Notes under the pieces: generated by a model
Databases searched by the model: none
What the model saw: only the letters and a program-made list of their open reading frames with translations
Told to the model about the DNA's origin: nothing
Shown: positions 25,244-33,094 of the stretch, in pieces
Position numbering within the stretch: position 1 is the stretch's first letter
Layout: the number at the start of each line of letters is the position of its first letter
Translations under genes and position numbers: made by a program
NCBI GenBank assembly: GCA_017849575.1
Contig: JAFIGV010000030.1
Coordinates: 62,001 to 126,000 of the forward strand
DNA length: 64,000 nucleotides
Reading direction: 5' to 3'
Source of the DNA: Flavipsychrobacter sp.
GTDB taxonomy: Bacteria > Bacteroidota > Bacteroidia > Chitinophagales > Chitinophagaceae

Positions 25244-25644
25244 TTAGTTTTTATTTTTCTTCTTTTCCAGCAAATCTATTGCATATAGCTTCTTGAGCAA
25301 CGCCTCTTTGCGTGTGATAGCATCGCAAATTTTTGCTGTTGCTGTATAGATCGACAAAGGATACTTTGATTCAAAGAGAGGATTAGCCATGACCGGGTTG
25401 CATCCCCAGTACCTGGAACGCATCTCTTGTAATTCATCAAGATCAACATAGCCGAGTTCCGGCAAGCCTATACCTAGATCGCAAAGTCCGAAAGCTATAT
25501 TCGGTTGCAACGGATCGATTTCAGAAAGCAGCCATTCGCAGTTGGTGCCAGGAAGGAAGAGATGAACTACAGGTTTATGATCTTGGTCAGGAATGGAGCC
25601 GTTACGGATTAATTGCTCGTATTGCTCTCGGTGAAAAGTGGCAT
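25244..25644 (-). pseudogene. DUF2958 protein, apparent 1-base frameshift near the N-terminus
   Basis: The ATG at 25644, behind a GAAAGGAAC ribosome-binding-like sequence, encodes MPLFT and then runs out of frame. Reading resumes one base later as EQYEQLIRNGSIPDQ and continues without stops through LPGTNCEWLLSE, FGLCDLGIGLPELGYVDLDEL to the C-terminus. A single missing base at about 25628 (GAGAG where GAAGAG would fit) restores one ORF of 133 residues, the family length. The intact part from 25510 could only start at TTG and lacks the family N-terminus. DUF2958 proteins travel with ArdC and RadC in mobile elements; function unknown. Either a real frameshift or a sequencing error. Confidence 0.7.
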
Positions 25645-25971
25645 GGTTATGTTCCTTTCATAAGTTGATGGTTGGAAGTGCGAATCAACTCATGGAACAG
25701 CGAATGAACAAGCTGTATTTTGGTTGGGCGGGTGAATGGTGAAGCCAGAGCGAAAATACTGCTTAGAGAAATGAGCGACCTGAGTTAGCACTGGAATCAA
25801 CTATCGAGCGGCTTTTAAAGGAAAGTTTGAAGAAGATTTTTTATAAAATAAGAATGCGAAAAATATTCGCCAACTTTAGCCTTACATCTGCGTTCCAGCT
25901 TTTCGAGAGGATTGCATCGACGGGCAATAGGATTTTTTAAGCACAAACACTGGGGATATTTCCGGCATGTA
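25645..25971. other. Upstream region of the DUF2958 gene
   Basis: 327 bp without a gene. It contains one copy of the repeat shared with the ArdC upstream region (25721-25757). Confidence 0.4.
25721..25757 (-). repeat. Shared upstream element, copy 1
   Basis: Contains TGGGCGGGTGAATGG followed by AGCCAGAG and an A-rich run. About 32 of 37 positions match the copy at 29306-29342. Both copies sit about 80 bp upstream of minus-strand starts (25644 and 29226), so a shared promoter, operator or leader element is likely. Confidence 0.6.
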
Positions 25972-26424
25972 TCATGAGTATTTCGAAGCGTCGCTTCTGC
26001 GCTTTACAAACTCGCCAAATTTCTCTGCTTCGTGTTCCCTCAAATATTCCCCAACTATCGAAATATAATGAGGAGCGAAGTTCTTAACTTGTATAGTACT
26101 AGGATTCCCCTGTGCAAACGATATAGTTTCGTCAATATTTGCGATCAATGTTAATTCCTTAACGAGCTCTCCGCTTATCTGCGTCTTAATTATGATGCTA
26201 TGTGAAAACATCAAGATTTCGGTTGAGATAGATACGCTGTAAACACCGAACCTAAAATCTGTCTTGTCAACTGGCGTATTATAATCTGTCCATTCGTAAA
26301 GCCTATTTTCGAATTTAGAGCTTGTGTTCAAAGAATGTATGTGACTTCGAAGTGACATTAACAAGCTTTTCTGTATTTGTCTCAACGCGTGGTAAATTTC
26401 ATCTGTGGTATGACTGCTACTCAT
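25972..26424 (-). CDS. Hypothetical protein
   Basis: A 150-residue protein without signal peptide or membrane helix. The N-terminal 45 residues are predicted helical; the middle is alternating hydrophobic strands (FGVYSVSIST, SHSIIIKTQI). No family is recognised. It is isolated: 328 bp from the DUF2958 gene in the same direction and 371 bp from the divergent PLD-like gene. Confidence 0.6.
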   Translation of the reverse strand: MSSSHTTDEIYHALRQIQKSLLMSLRSHIHSLNTSSKFENRLYEWTDYNTPVDKTDFRFGVYSVSISTEILMFSHSIIIKTQISGELVKELTLIANIDETISFAQGNPSTIQVKNFAPHYISIVGEYLREHEAEKFGEFVKRRSDASKYS

Positions 26425-26795
26425 GGCCTGTGTGTGGTTTTACCCAAAGGTAGATTTTAGGAAACAAACTTTTTAGCATCTGAACGAAATGCAGCCTAGG
26501 AAGCTGCACGGTTTTAGTAATCATTTGTAACTCATCTAACGAGACGGACTTGTTCACTCAAGTGTATTATGATCCAAGTTTTTAGTATGTCGTTTGGGGA
26601 TTAATACAAAATCATTCTTCTTATTTTGCATCTGTTTAGAGGGATATACCCTAAACACTAAAAATGATTAGGTTGTAGAGGCTGCTATAAAAATTAACGT
26701 AGTTATGCACACAAATTCAGAGATGTGACATAATTATGCTTGACTGATAACGTTAAAGGCATTATTATTGAGTAATAATAAGCAAAATTGCAGCT
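26425..26795. other. Intergenic region with dyads
   Basis: 371 bp between divergent genes; no gene seen. TTAACGT (26694-26700) and ACGTTAA (26750-26756) form an inverted repeat, and an 8-bp perfect dyad is at 26762-26781, immediately before the next start. Confidence 0.4.
26762..26781. promoter_or_regulatory. 8-bp inverted repeat before the PLD-like gene
   Basis: TTATTATT (26762-26769), spacer GAGT, AATAATAA (26774-26781), ending 14 bp before the ATG at 26796. Together with the outer TTAACGT/ACGTTAA pair it is a likely operator or structured leader for the two-gene unit. Confidence 0.4.
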
Positions 26796-27365
26796 ATGGA
26801 ACGTATTATTATGCCTTTTCCTGAAGTCACAGTTGATCAATATATCGAGACTATTGGAAGATTGGCAAAGTCGAAAAGTGACTTGGAGTTTCCATCTTAT
26901 AAGCCCGAGCATGCAGCGATCATACTGACTAATATCATTTCTTCTGCAGAAAATTCAGTTTGCATTTACGATGATGAACTTGATGGTGATTTGGCAGATG
27001 CTTATCCAGAATTTTACAATGCGACCGACCGTTTTCTTGAGAACAAGAAATCCATGCGTATTGTAGTAAGGAACGGCAGAAAATTGGATACACGAATCTA
27101 TCATTATCTAAAAAACAAATCTACTCACTACTCCAATTTGGAGGTGCGAACTGTCAGTTCGCAATTCATGAACAGTATTAAAGCAGAATTTCAACATGAC
27201 ATGAACTTTGCTGTAGGTGATCGTCGCTCTTACCGTATGGAGACAACCCAAATGGTAAGAGGATACCGAGAGGCTTTCAATAGCTTCAATGATATCGAAA
27301 CTGCTGGTAAACTAACTGATATTTTTGACAAAAATTTTAATTCATGTAGTATTTTGCGATTTTAG
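26796..27365 (+). CDS. PLD-like small protein of a two-gene unit
   Basis: A 189-residue soluble protein. After an N-terminal helical region it has AIILTNIISSAENSVCIYDDELDGD, a FLENKKSMRIVV strand and a C-terminal MNFAVGDRRSYRMETT...AFNSFND block. The order of a strand-helix entry, a substrate strand and a late RxYR...FN block is reminiscent of phospholipase D-like folds as used in some phosphatase/nuclease and sensor proteins, but no HKD motif is present, so catalysis is doubtful. The stop lies 21 bp before the membrane protein gene; the pair behaves as an operon. I do not know of a described system with this pair. Confidence 0.55.
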   Translation: MERIIMPFPEVTVDQYIETIGRLAKSKSDLEFPSYKPEHAAIILTNIISSAENSVCIYDDELDGDLADAYPEFYNATDRFLENKKSMRIVVRNGRKLDTRIYHYLKNKSTHYSNLEVRTVSSQFMNSIKAEFQHDMNFAVGDRRSYRMETTQMVRGYREAFNSFNDIETAGKLTDIFDKNFNSCSILRF

Positions 27366-27386
27366 GTAATCGCAAAATAATTTTAC

Positions 27387-28244
27387 ATGCCTGTCAGTTG
27401 CCTTGATACACTTTCATCTGCATCACAAAACATAAGTGCTTCGCAAGCTGTAACTCACGTAATTGAGCTTTCGCACTTCGATGCATATTTTCATCTGTTT
27501 GCGAGCTTGAATCTTGCATATGCAGGCTCGAAAACTGTTCGAGCACTTATTGACCGTGAAATCCTACAGATATCTATAAAAGCAGCAACCTCAATTTCTA
27601 AGCTGCGTCAAGAATTTGAAGACAATGTTAAGTTGGGTATTGCAGGAATTAATGAAGAAGCTACAAAAAAGGAGTTCGAAGAAATAGTTGAGTCATACCA
27701 CCTTGGCAGAAAAGCAATAGAAGAAAAACAGAAGTCAGTAACAGATAAATACACCGCCATACTCAAAGCGATGTTTTTGAATACTGCAGTCTACGTTTTT
27801 CTTGTGTTATTGCTCGCTGGCTTTCAACAAGAACTATCTACCGCTACCGTTTTTAATAGCTTGTTACTGTTCAATTTACTGTTCTTCTATAACGTGTACG
27901 TGTTTTTTGCAAGCTACGCACCTGAAAAGCCGCAGTTAGTATCTTCAAAGGTTACACTTCTGGTTATTTTGTTCATGATTCTTATCACTTTAGTTCACTG
28001 CATCTTCTGTCCTAAAGCGGAACATCACTACTCCTATATTAGCCCTATTATCAGTGTCTGCTTTTGTTTGTTCTTTTGTGTTTCTCCCTTTCTGTTAGCT
28101 TTTGTGCGGGGTAATATGCATAGAAAGCCCTTTATCAAAGAATATGAGGATTTTGTGAAAGCAAAACTAGAAGAGATAAAGACTTTCATTTCCCACCTGA
28201 ACTGGCTAAGAAAGATGCAGAATTCAACCCATACCAAGCAATAG
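27387..28244 (+). CDS. Coiled-coil membrane protein, partner of the PLD-like gene
   Basis: A 285-residue protein. Residues 1-60 are helical, ~65-120 form a charged coiled coil (KLRQEFEDNVKLGIAGINEE, EEKQKSVTDKY), and four hydrophobic segments follow (~132-150, ~157-177, ~188-206, ~215-238), then a basic helical C-terminal tail. The arrangement of a soluble sensor or recruitment region before a short transmembrane bundle is common in membrane-disrupting defence effectors, but this is analogy only. Shares an operon with the gene at 26796. Confidence 0.6.
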   Translation: MPVSCLDTLSSASQNISASQAVTHVIELSHFDAYFHLFASLNLAYAGSKTVRALIDREILQISIKAATSISKLRQEFEDNVKLGIAGINEEATKKEFEEIVESYHLGRKAIEEKQKSVTDKYTAILKAMFLNTAVYVFLVLLLAGFQQELSTATVFNSLLLFNLLFFYNVYVFFASYAPEKPQLVSSKVTLLVILFMILITLVHCIFCPKAEHHYSYISPIISVCFCLFFCVSPFLLAFVRGNMHRKPFIKEYEDFVKAKLEEIKTFISHLNWLRKMQNSTHTKQ

Positions 28245-28311
28245 AAGACTTGTTCCAACGGCGACAAGAAGAGAAACGGAAGCCAGACCAGCCGACTTCC
28301 GCAAAGGCTGG

Positions 28312-29226
28312 CTATTTTGGCTGCATGTTCTGCAAATAGTCCACTGCTTTAGATGCTCCTACGGCTGAACTGATCAGGGTGTATTTGTTTTCCTTGAGCA
28401 CATTCAGCCAATGTGCGATATAGGCAGCATGATCTGGCTTAGCCTGCTGGGTAATATCCAGTTCTGCACAGAGAAAGGCTGCGCCGAGTTCGGCAATGAG
28501 CTCTTCTTCAGCGTATTTTTTCAAGCCATGCTTTTTACCAAGTTTGCGATCAAGGCGGGTAGGATGTCCTGTCCAGTGAGTGAGTTCATGCATCAATGTT
28601 GCATAGAAGGCCTCATTCGCTGACGATGTTGCCGAACCGACAAAATCTGCTGGCGGCGGCATGCAGATACGGTCTGTTGCACCGATATAACAGGCACCAT
28701 AATCTTCTTCGATATCGACTCGCGCCTTGGTATTGCGAACAAAGTCTTCTACATGTTCCAGCCGTTCAAACTCTGGCTTGCGGCTATCGGTTTGCACATG
28801 CTCAGGAACATAGTCTTTAAGCTGGCAGCGATTGAACACCCGGGAGTACTTCAGGAAGGGGATCTTTTGGAGCTCACCGTCGATTTCTTTTTCAAGCATA
28901 TCCCAGTACACAATCATCGTTCCTTTCTCTTTGGGTCTGACCGACTGCTTTTTAAGGTTCCACTGTTTCAGTGAAGCCCATTCGTTGCTCGTGTACTTAT
29001 GTTCCAAAGCTGCACTCCATAACAGGACAACGTTGATCCCCTTATAGGCTTTCTGGGTGTATTGATTAACGGGGATGGTAAGCGGTGAAGATTGACTTTC
29101 TGCCCAGGGTTGGTGCCACGGCACAGTGCCCTGTTCCAGTTGCCAGATGATCGTATCCGTCACCTGCTGGTGCAGATCTTTTCTGGTTACCGGCTCTTTT
29201 GTTGCTTCGGGTTGTTGTAAGGTCAT
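28312..29226 (-). CDS. ArdC-like antirestriction protein
   Basis: A 304-residue protein with the ArdC N-terminal single-strand DNA-binding-like domain (~residues 15-130; IIWQLEQGTVPWHQPW, NQYTQKAYKGIN) and a C-terminal zincin-like metallopeptidase domain with H213-E214-L-T-H217-W. ArdC proteins protect incoming conjugative DNA from host restriction by binding ssDNA as it enters. It is on the minus strand downstream of RadC and the primase-like gene, and has the same 37-bp upstream element as the DUF2958 gene. Length is normal for the family. Confidence 0.92.
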   Translation of the reverse strand: MTLQQPEATKEPVTRKDLHQQVTDTIIWQLEQGTVPWHQPWAESQSSPLTIPVNQYTQKAYKGINVVLLWSAALEHKYTSNEWASLKQWNLKKQSVRPKEKGTMIVYWDMLEKEIDGELQKIPFLKYSRVFNRCQLKDYVPEHVQTDSRKPEFERLEHVEDFVRNTKARVDIEEDYGACYIGATDRICMPPPADFVGSATSSANEAFYATLMHELTHWTGHPTRLDRKLGKKHGLKKYAEEELIAELGAAFLCAELDITQQAKPDHAAYIAHWLNVLKENKYTLISSAVGASKAVDYLQNMQPK

Positions 29227-29305
29227 GATAGGTCCTTTCGTGGTTGGTTAAGTTGGCGACAGGGGATGGCCAATCGAAGCATTAGCGACGAGCCAAATCA
29301 TTTTT

Positions 29306-29342
29306 TGGATGGGCGGGTGAATGGCGCAGCCAGAGGAAAAAA
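29306..29342 (-). repeat. Shared upstream element, copy 2
   Basis: Second copy of the element at 25721-25757, containing TGGGCGGGTGAATGG and AGCCAGAG, located about 80 bp upstream of the ArdC start. Confidence 0.6.
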
Positions 29343-29434
29343 TTGTTTGGTGAAGGAGTGGCTTCGATTAATCCCCTGACCATGCGCCAAATGAAACAAC
29401 ACGAAGACCAAACTTTCTGACTTACAGCCCTACA

Positions 29435-29914
29435 TCAAAAAGGCGTTGGCCAGGTTCCTGCGTTCTGCATGGAGTAAAACGATCTTCGCGTCAGGATCAG
29501 GTGGTCCCTCACCTTGAGATCGAGAAAGTTTCCTGCTTCGGACAGCTTCCGGGTCAGATCAATATCCGCAGAGCTTGGGGTCAGGTTGCCGGATGGGTGG
29601 TTGTGCGCCACAATGATCGAGGCAGCGCGGGCTTTCAGGGCAGTGGCAAAAATTAGCTTCGGGTCAGCCACAGTCCCTGCGATGCCGCCTGTGGACAGTT
29701 CGGATATGCCTAAGACTTCACAGTTGGTGTCCAGCAACAGCACTTTAAACTGCTCTACTAGCTCAATCTTGTTCACATCCCAGCTGTTTCTGAGCACTTC
29801 GTAAGCATCTGCCGCACATTGAACGACCGGGCGGTGGTAGTCTCCTTTGCCCTTATAGACCAGTTCGACTTCGGTGATCTTGAACAGGTCAAGGCAATCG
29901 GTTTGTATCTCCAT
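29435..29914 (-). CDS. radC: RadC-like JAB/MPN domain protein
   Basis: A 159-residue RadC-family protein without the N-terminal HhH region of chromosomal RadC, as usual for element-borne copies. The JAMM metal site is visible as H104-N-H106-P-S-G-N-L and D117 in SSADIDL, with the upstream glutamate supplied by the EQFKVLLLD region. Once named for DNA repair, RadC-type proteins are now common but poorly understood passengers of mobile elements and DNA-processing modules. Its ATG overlaps the primase-like stop by one base (TAATG), so it is translated from the same message. Confidence 0.92.
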   Translation of the reverse strand: MEIQTDCLDLFKITEVELVYKGKGDYHRPVVQCAADAYEVLRNSWDVNKIELVEQFKVLLLDTNCEVLGISELSTGGIAGTVADPKLIFATALKARAASIIVAHNHPSGNLTPSSADIDLTRKLSEAGNFLDLKVRDHLILTRRSFYSMQNAGTWPTPF

Positions 29915-30825
29915 TATACCGCTCCTTTTGCTTTAGTGGCGATCAACCAGGCATTGACCGTCGGATAAGGTCTGTAGATCAAGTTCATGGGCACATGCTT
30001 TAAACCCGGTTCAGTCGTCAGGAACTGGTTATAGGCTTTAGTGACTTGAATGCCGGATGCGGTGTTATCAAACCATGTATAGGCTGTTTCATAGCCATAG
30101 CCGCGGATATAGGCTGCGGACTGAGGCATGCAGCTATAGGCATTCAGGATCAGCGCATCGCTTTTGAACTTTCTGCCTTTGGCATGAGACAATGCAGACA
30201 GGTAGTCGAAAATGTCTTTGAACAGGTGAATCCCTGTCGGCTTGGCAAGGCTGCCACGAATGAAACTGATATTGAGTGGCAATACATGTCCGGAAAGATG
30301 CGGATTATAAACGGTATGCCCTTCATCCTCATTAGCAAACGACAGGGCTGTGAAAGGCTTGCCAGTCGCCTTGTTGACCATCCGCGCTTCTTTCAGTACC
30401 TGACTTGCAAGATCTGGGGCTATGCGTCTGTCAATGAGATAACGTAGGAGCGCTTTCTTGCAGATCGGTTGCTGGGAGCGTATGATCCAGTCAGGCTTCA
30501 ATTCAATATCATCCGCAATATCTGATGGACAGGTAAAGGGCAAAAAACCAACGGTGTTTTTCAGCCAGCGGAAGCAATCGGCAACCGAAGAGCTATGCCC
30601 AGAATGCCGGAGATGGCAAGAGACAAAGGCAATCGTGTTGCCGCCCAGATTGGTTGCGCTATCTGTCCAGGTGTTCTGACTTGTATTAACCGTCAGTCGA
30701 GCTTCTGCGTCGCCACTGAAAGGCGACCGGTATATCAGAGAATCCTTTCTCTCACGGATGGGCTTAAGATCGATCTTGCTTAGGATTTCGCGCAGGGGTA
30801 TAGTATTAGCATAGGCAATATCCAT
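29914..30825 (-). CDS. Primase/Toprim-like element protein
   Basis: A 303-residue protein started at 30825 (MDIAYANTIPLREIL); an upstream start would add 21 residues lacking family character. The layout follows DnaG-like element primases: an N-terminal region where a CHC2 zinc finger is expected but the cysteines are reduced (TWTDSATNLGGNTIAFV), and a C-terminal Toprim-like part (HLFKDIFDYLSALSH, DALILNAY). The typical Toprim EG and DxD acidic residues are not clearly present, so the enzyme may be inactive or divergent. It is upstream of and coupled to RadC. Confidence 0.72.
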   Translation of the reverse strand: MDIAYANTIPLREILSKIDLKPIRERKDSLIYRSPFSGDAEARLTVNTSQNTWTDSATNLGGNTIAFVSCHLRHSGHSSSVADCFRWLKNTVGFLPFTCPSDIADDIELKPDWIIRSQQPICKKALLRYLIDRRIAPDLASQVLKEARMVNKATGKPFTALSFANEDEGHTVYNPHLSGHVLPLNISFIRGSLAKPTGIHLFKDIFDYLSALSHAKGRKFKSDALILNAYSCMPQSAAYIRGYGYETAYTWFDNTASGIQVTKAYNQFLTTEPGLKHVPMNLIYRPYPTVNAWLIATKAKGAV

Positions 30826-30904
30826 TATGCTTCCTCTTGGTTGGATTGTAGGGCTGGTGGTTAAGGCTTGAGAGAAAGAAGGCAGCAACCTTCTTTCTCT
30901 CGTT

Positions 30905-31174
30905 TTATTCAGCCATAAACTCGCGGCGTTTCAGGAATTCATCCAAGTCAGACTTGCGATAGCGAATGCTTCTGCCGATCCTGATAAACCTTAAGGGATA
31001 GCGTTTGACGCTGCGCCATACGGCAAGTGTCCCAGGTTCAAAATCGATGTAATCAGCTGCTTCTTTTGTGGTGAGTAATGTGTTTTCTAAATCTTGGGTA
31101 ATGGTCTGTCTCCTCGCTGAATTAAGGGGATCGATTCCCTGCAACCTGCAGGTCATCGGAAGAGACCTATGCAT
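30905..31174 (-). CDS. AlpA/excisionase-like helix-turn-helix protein
   Basis: An 89-residue protein; a second ATG at 31156 gives 83 residues. The C-terminal half is an excisionase-type winged helix: LLTTKEAADYIDFEPGTLAVWRS, RFIRIGRSIRYRKSDLDEFL. Such proteins control element excision or transcription of the adjacent replication/transfer genes. It is the first gene of the minus-strand set primase-like, RadC and ArdC, 79 bp upstream of the primase-like start, and divergent from the AbiE operon. Confidence 0.85.
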   Translation of the reverse strand: MHRSLPMTCRLQGIDPLNSARRQTITQDLENTLLTTKEAADYIDFEPGTLAVWRSVKRYPLRFIRIGRSIRYRKSDLDEFLKRREFMAE

Positions 31175-31302
31175 ATATTCCTATTTAACACCGTCGTCAA
31201 CAGGAATTTCTTCCTGTTAATGAAGAAACATATCGGTATGTAAGCATTTAAGATGCAGCTATAGGTTAGCCCATGTAAAAGTGGTTTATTTTCGCATTCA
31301 TT

Positions 31303-31383
31303 TTGGTACTTTTAGTACCAATATAGAAGTAATTATCAACTTTCTAATTGCTCTAGTTTAACAAAAGTGCTATTTTAGTACCA
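31303..31383. promoter_or_regulatory. GGTACT/AGTACC operator of the AbiE pair
   Basis: TTGGTACT (31303-31310) and AGTACCAA (31314-31321) form a perfect dyad with a 3-nt spacer; another half-site TTTTAGTACCA is at 31373-31383, ending at the abiEi start codon. AbiEi antitoxins are known to repress their own operon by binding inverted repeats, so these are probable operator sites. Confidence 0.65.
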
Positions 31384-32165
31384 TGAGTAAAGAAACGCCA
31401 TCAAAAATAAACCAACTCCTTTCTTCCCAACCGTATGGGGTGGTATTTCTCAGCAAATGGTTGTCTGACCATGGATATAGCCTTGATCTGCAAAAGCGTT
31501 ACAAAAAAAGCTTGTGGTTTAAATCTATCGGCACCGGAGCAATGATACGCATGGGAGACGAGGTTGGATTTGGAGGGGCTATTTATGCGTTGCAAAGCCA
31601 AGGCAAATCCAATATTCACCCTGGCGGAAAAACGTCTCTTTCCCTACAAGGCAAATCCCACTATCTGGATTTAGGCGCAAGTTATGTAGTCCTATTTGGT
31701 GACACGAAAGAGACCCTTCCTAGTTGGTTCAAACAACACGACTGGGGAACTAAATTCAGCTATCATAGAACCAGCTTCCTACCTCCGGAATTGGGCCTGA
31801 CCGAATGGACAATCAGAGATTTTACGATAAAAATCTCAAACCCTGCACGAGCCATCATGGAGTGTCTCTATCTTACCCCAAAGGAAAATAGCTTGATGGA
31901 ATGCTATGAGATTATGGAGGGACTCAATAACCTTCGCCCCAACATTGTGCAAGAACTATTAGAGCACTGCAATTCAATCAAAGTGAAAAGGCTATTCCTC
32001 TATATGGCGGAAAAGGCAGGGCATCAATGGCTCAACTACCTGAACCAAGAAAAAATCGATTTAGGGAAGGGAAAAAGAAGCCTGGTTAAGAATGGAACAT
32101 ACATTCCCAAATATCAGATAACCGTTCCCAAGGAACTTGAAAGCAATGACAGCTCAGAATTATAA
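31383..32165 (+). CDS. abiEi: AbiEi-type antitoxin
   Basis: A 260-residue protein of the type IV toxin-antitoxin AbiEi family. The N-terminal ~95 residues form the winged-helix DNA-binding domain (VVFLSKWLSDHGYS, LWFKSIGTGAMIRM), and the remainder is the conserved C-terminal antitoxin domain (SHYLDLGASYVVLF, NPARAIMECLYLTPKENS). AbiEi neutralises the toxin without direct binding and autoregulates the operon. The ATG at 31383 overlaps the last operator half-site. The gene overlaps the toxin start by 20 nt. Confidence 0.85.
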   Translation: MSKETPSKINQLLSSQPYGVVFLSKWLSDHGYSLDLQKRYKKSLWFKSIGTGAMIRMGDEVGFGGAIYALQSQGKSNIHPGGKTSLSLQGKSHYLDLGASYVVLFGDTKETLPSWFKQHDWGTKFSYHRTSFLPPELGLTEWTIRDFTIKISNPARAIMECLYLTPKENSLMECYEIMEGLNNLRPNIVQELLEHCNSIKVKRLFLYMAEKAGHQWLNYLNQEKIDLGKGKRSLVKNGTYIPKYQITVPKELESNDSSEL

Positions 32166-33054
32166 GAACCAGGTAAGATTACTACTGGATATACTGCCTA
32201 TCGTGGCTAAGGAAAAGTGTTTCGCATTACACGGTGGCACAGCCATAAATCTCTTCATACGAAATATGCCGCGCCTATCCGTTGATATTGACCTTACATA
32301 TATTCCAGTTGAGGATAGAGCAACTTCAATCATAAACATAAATCTTGCGCTGAAGAGAATCAAAGACGAGATTGAAGGCTCATTACCGGCTACTACAGCT
32401 GAACACAAATCCGACAAAGCAAAACTTCAAGTCGCAACCAAAGATGCCAGCATAAAGCTGGAGGTTAACTTGACCAAACGAGGCATCTACACCGCCGCCG
32501 AGGAGCGAGCTTTGTGTGAAAAGGCTCAGAAAGATTTTGATGTCTTCTGTACGATGCCAATTGTTTCATTTGGCTTGCTTTACGGCGGTAAAATATGTGC
32601 AGCCCTAGATAGGCAGCACCCGCGAGATTTATTTGATGTAAAGTACTTGTTGGAAAATGAGGGGTTCAATGATGAAGTCAAAGAAGGTTTTCTCTTTTAC
32701 CTGCTAGGAAGCGATAGACCAATAAACGAAGTTTTACGTCCTAATTTTCTCGATCAGCGCTCAGCCTTGACCAATCAATTTGATGGAATGACAGCGGAGC
32801 CCTTCACTTACGAGGAGTATGAGCAAACAAGAGAAAAACTAGTCAAGACTATTCATGAACGTTTGACTATAGAAGATAAAGAGTTTCTACTTGCGTTTAA
32901 GAATTTGACACCTGATTGGAGCCGGCTAAATTTTGCAGACTTTCCCTCGATAAAATGGAAACTGCAAAATCTGCAAAAGTTGAAGGAAAGCAATCCTGAA
33001 AAACATAGCGAGCTATACGAAGCGTTGAAAAGAAAGCTCCATTCCGCGGGTTAA
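32146..33054 (+). CDS. abiEii: AbiEii-type nucleotidyltransferase toxin
   Basis: A 302-residue protein of the AbiEii/AbiGii nucleotidyltransferase family. The start at 32146 is ATG; a TTG three codons earlier is also possible. The DNA polymerase beta-like core shows HGGTAINLFIR, then SVDIDLTY, in which D-x-D provides metal ligands, and a later KICAALDRQHPRDLFD motif. AbiEii-like toxins (the MenT group) transfer nucleotides to tRNA or target nucleotide pools and cause growth arrest during phage infection. Downstream, convergent with the integrase. Confidence 0.88.
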   Translation: MTAQNYKNQVRLLLDILPIVAKEKCFALHGGTAINLFIRNMPRLSVDIDLTYIPVEDRATSIININLALKRIKDEIEGSLPATTAEHKSDKAKLQVATKDASIKLEVNLTKRGIYTAAEERALCEKAQKDFDVFCTMPIVSFGLLYGGKICAALDRQHPRDLFDVKYLLENEGFNDEVKEGFLFYLLGSDRPINEVLRPNFLDQRSALTNQFDGMTAEPFTYEEYEQTREKLVKTIHERLTIEDKEFLLAFKNLTPDWSRLNFADFPSIKWKLQNLQKLKESNPEKHSELYEALKRKLHSAG

Positions 33055-33094
33055 GAACAATTAGGCTATCGTAGCTACCGAGTTGTTATTTCTC

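Noticed and set aside
28245-28311. Terminator between the membrane protein and ArdC genes
   Set aside because: CCAGCC/GGCTGG can pair, but the T-run is weak on both strands.
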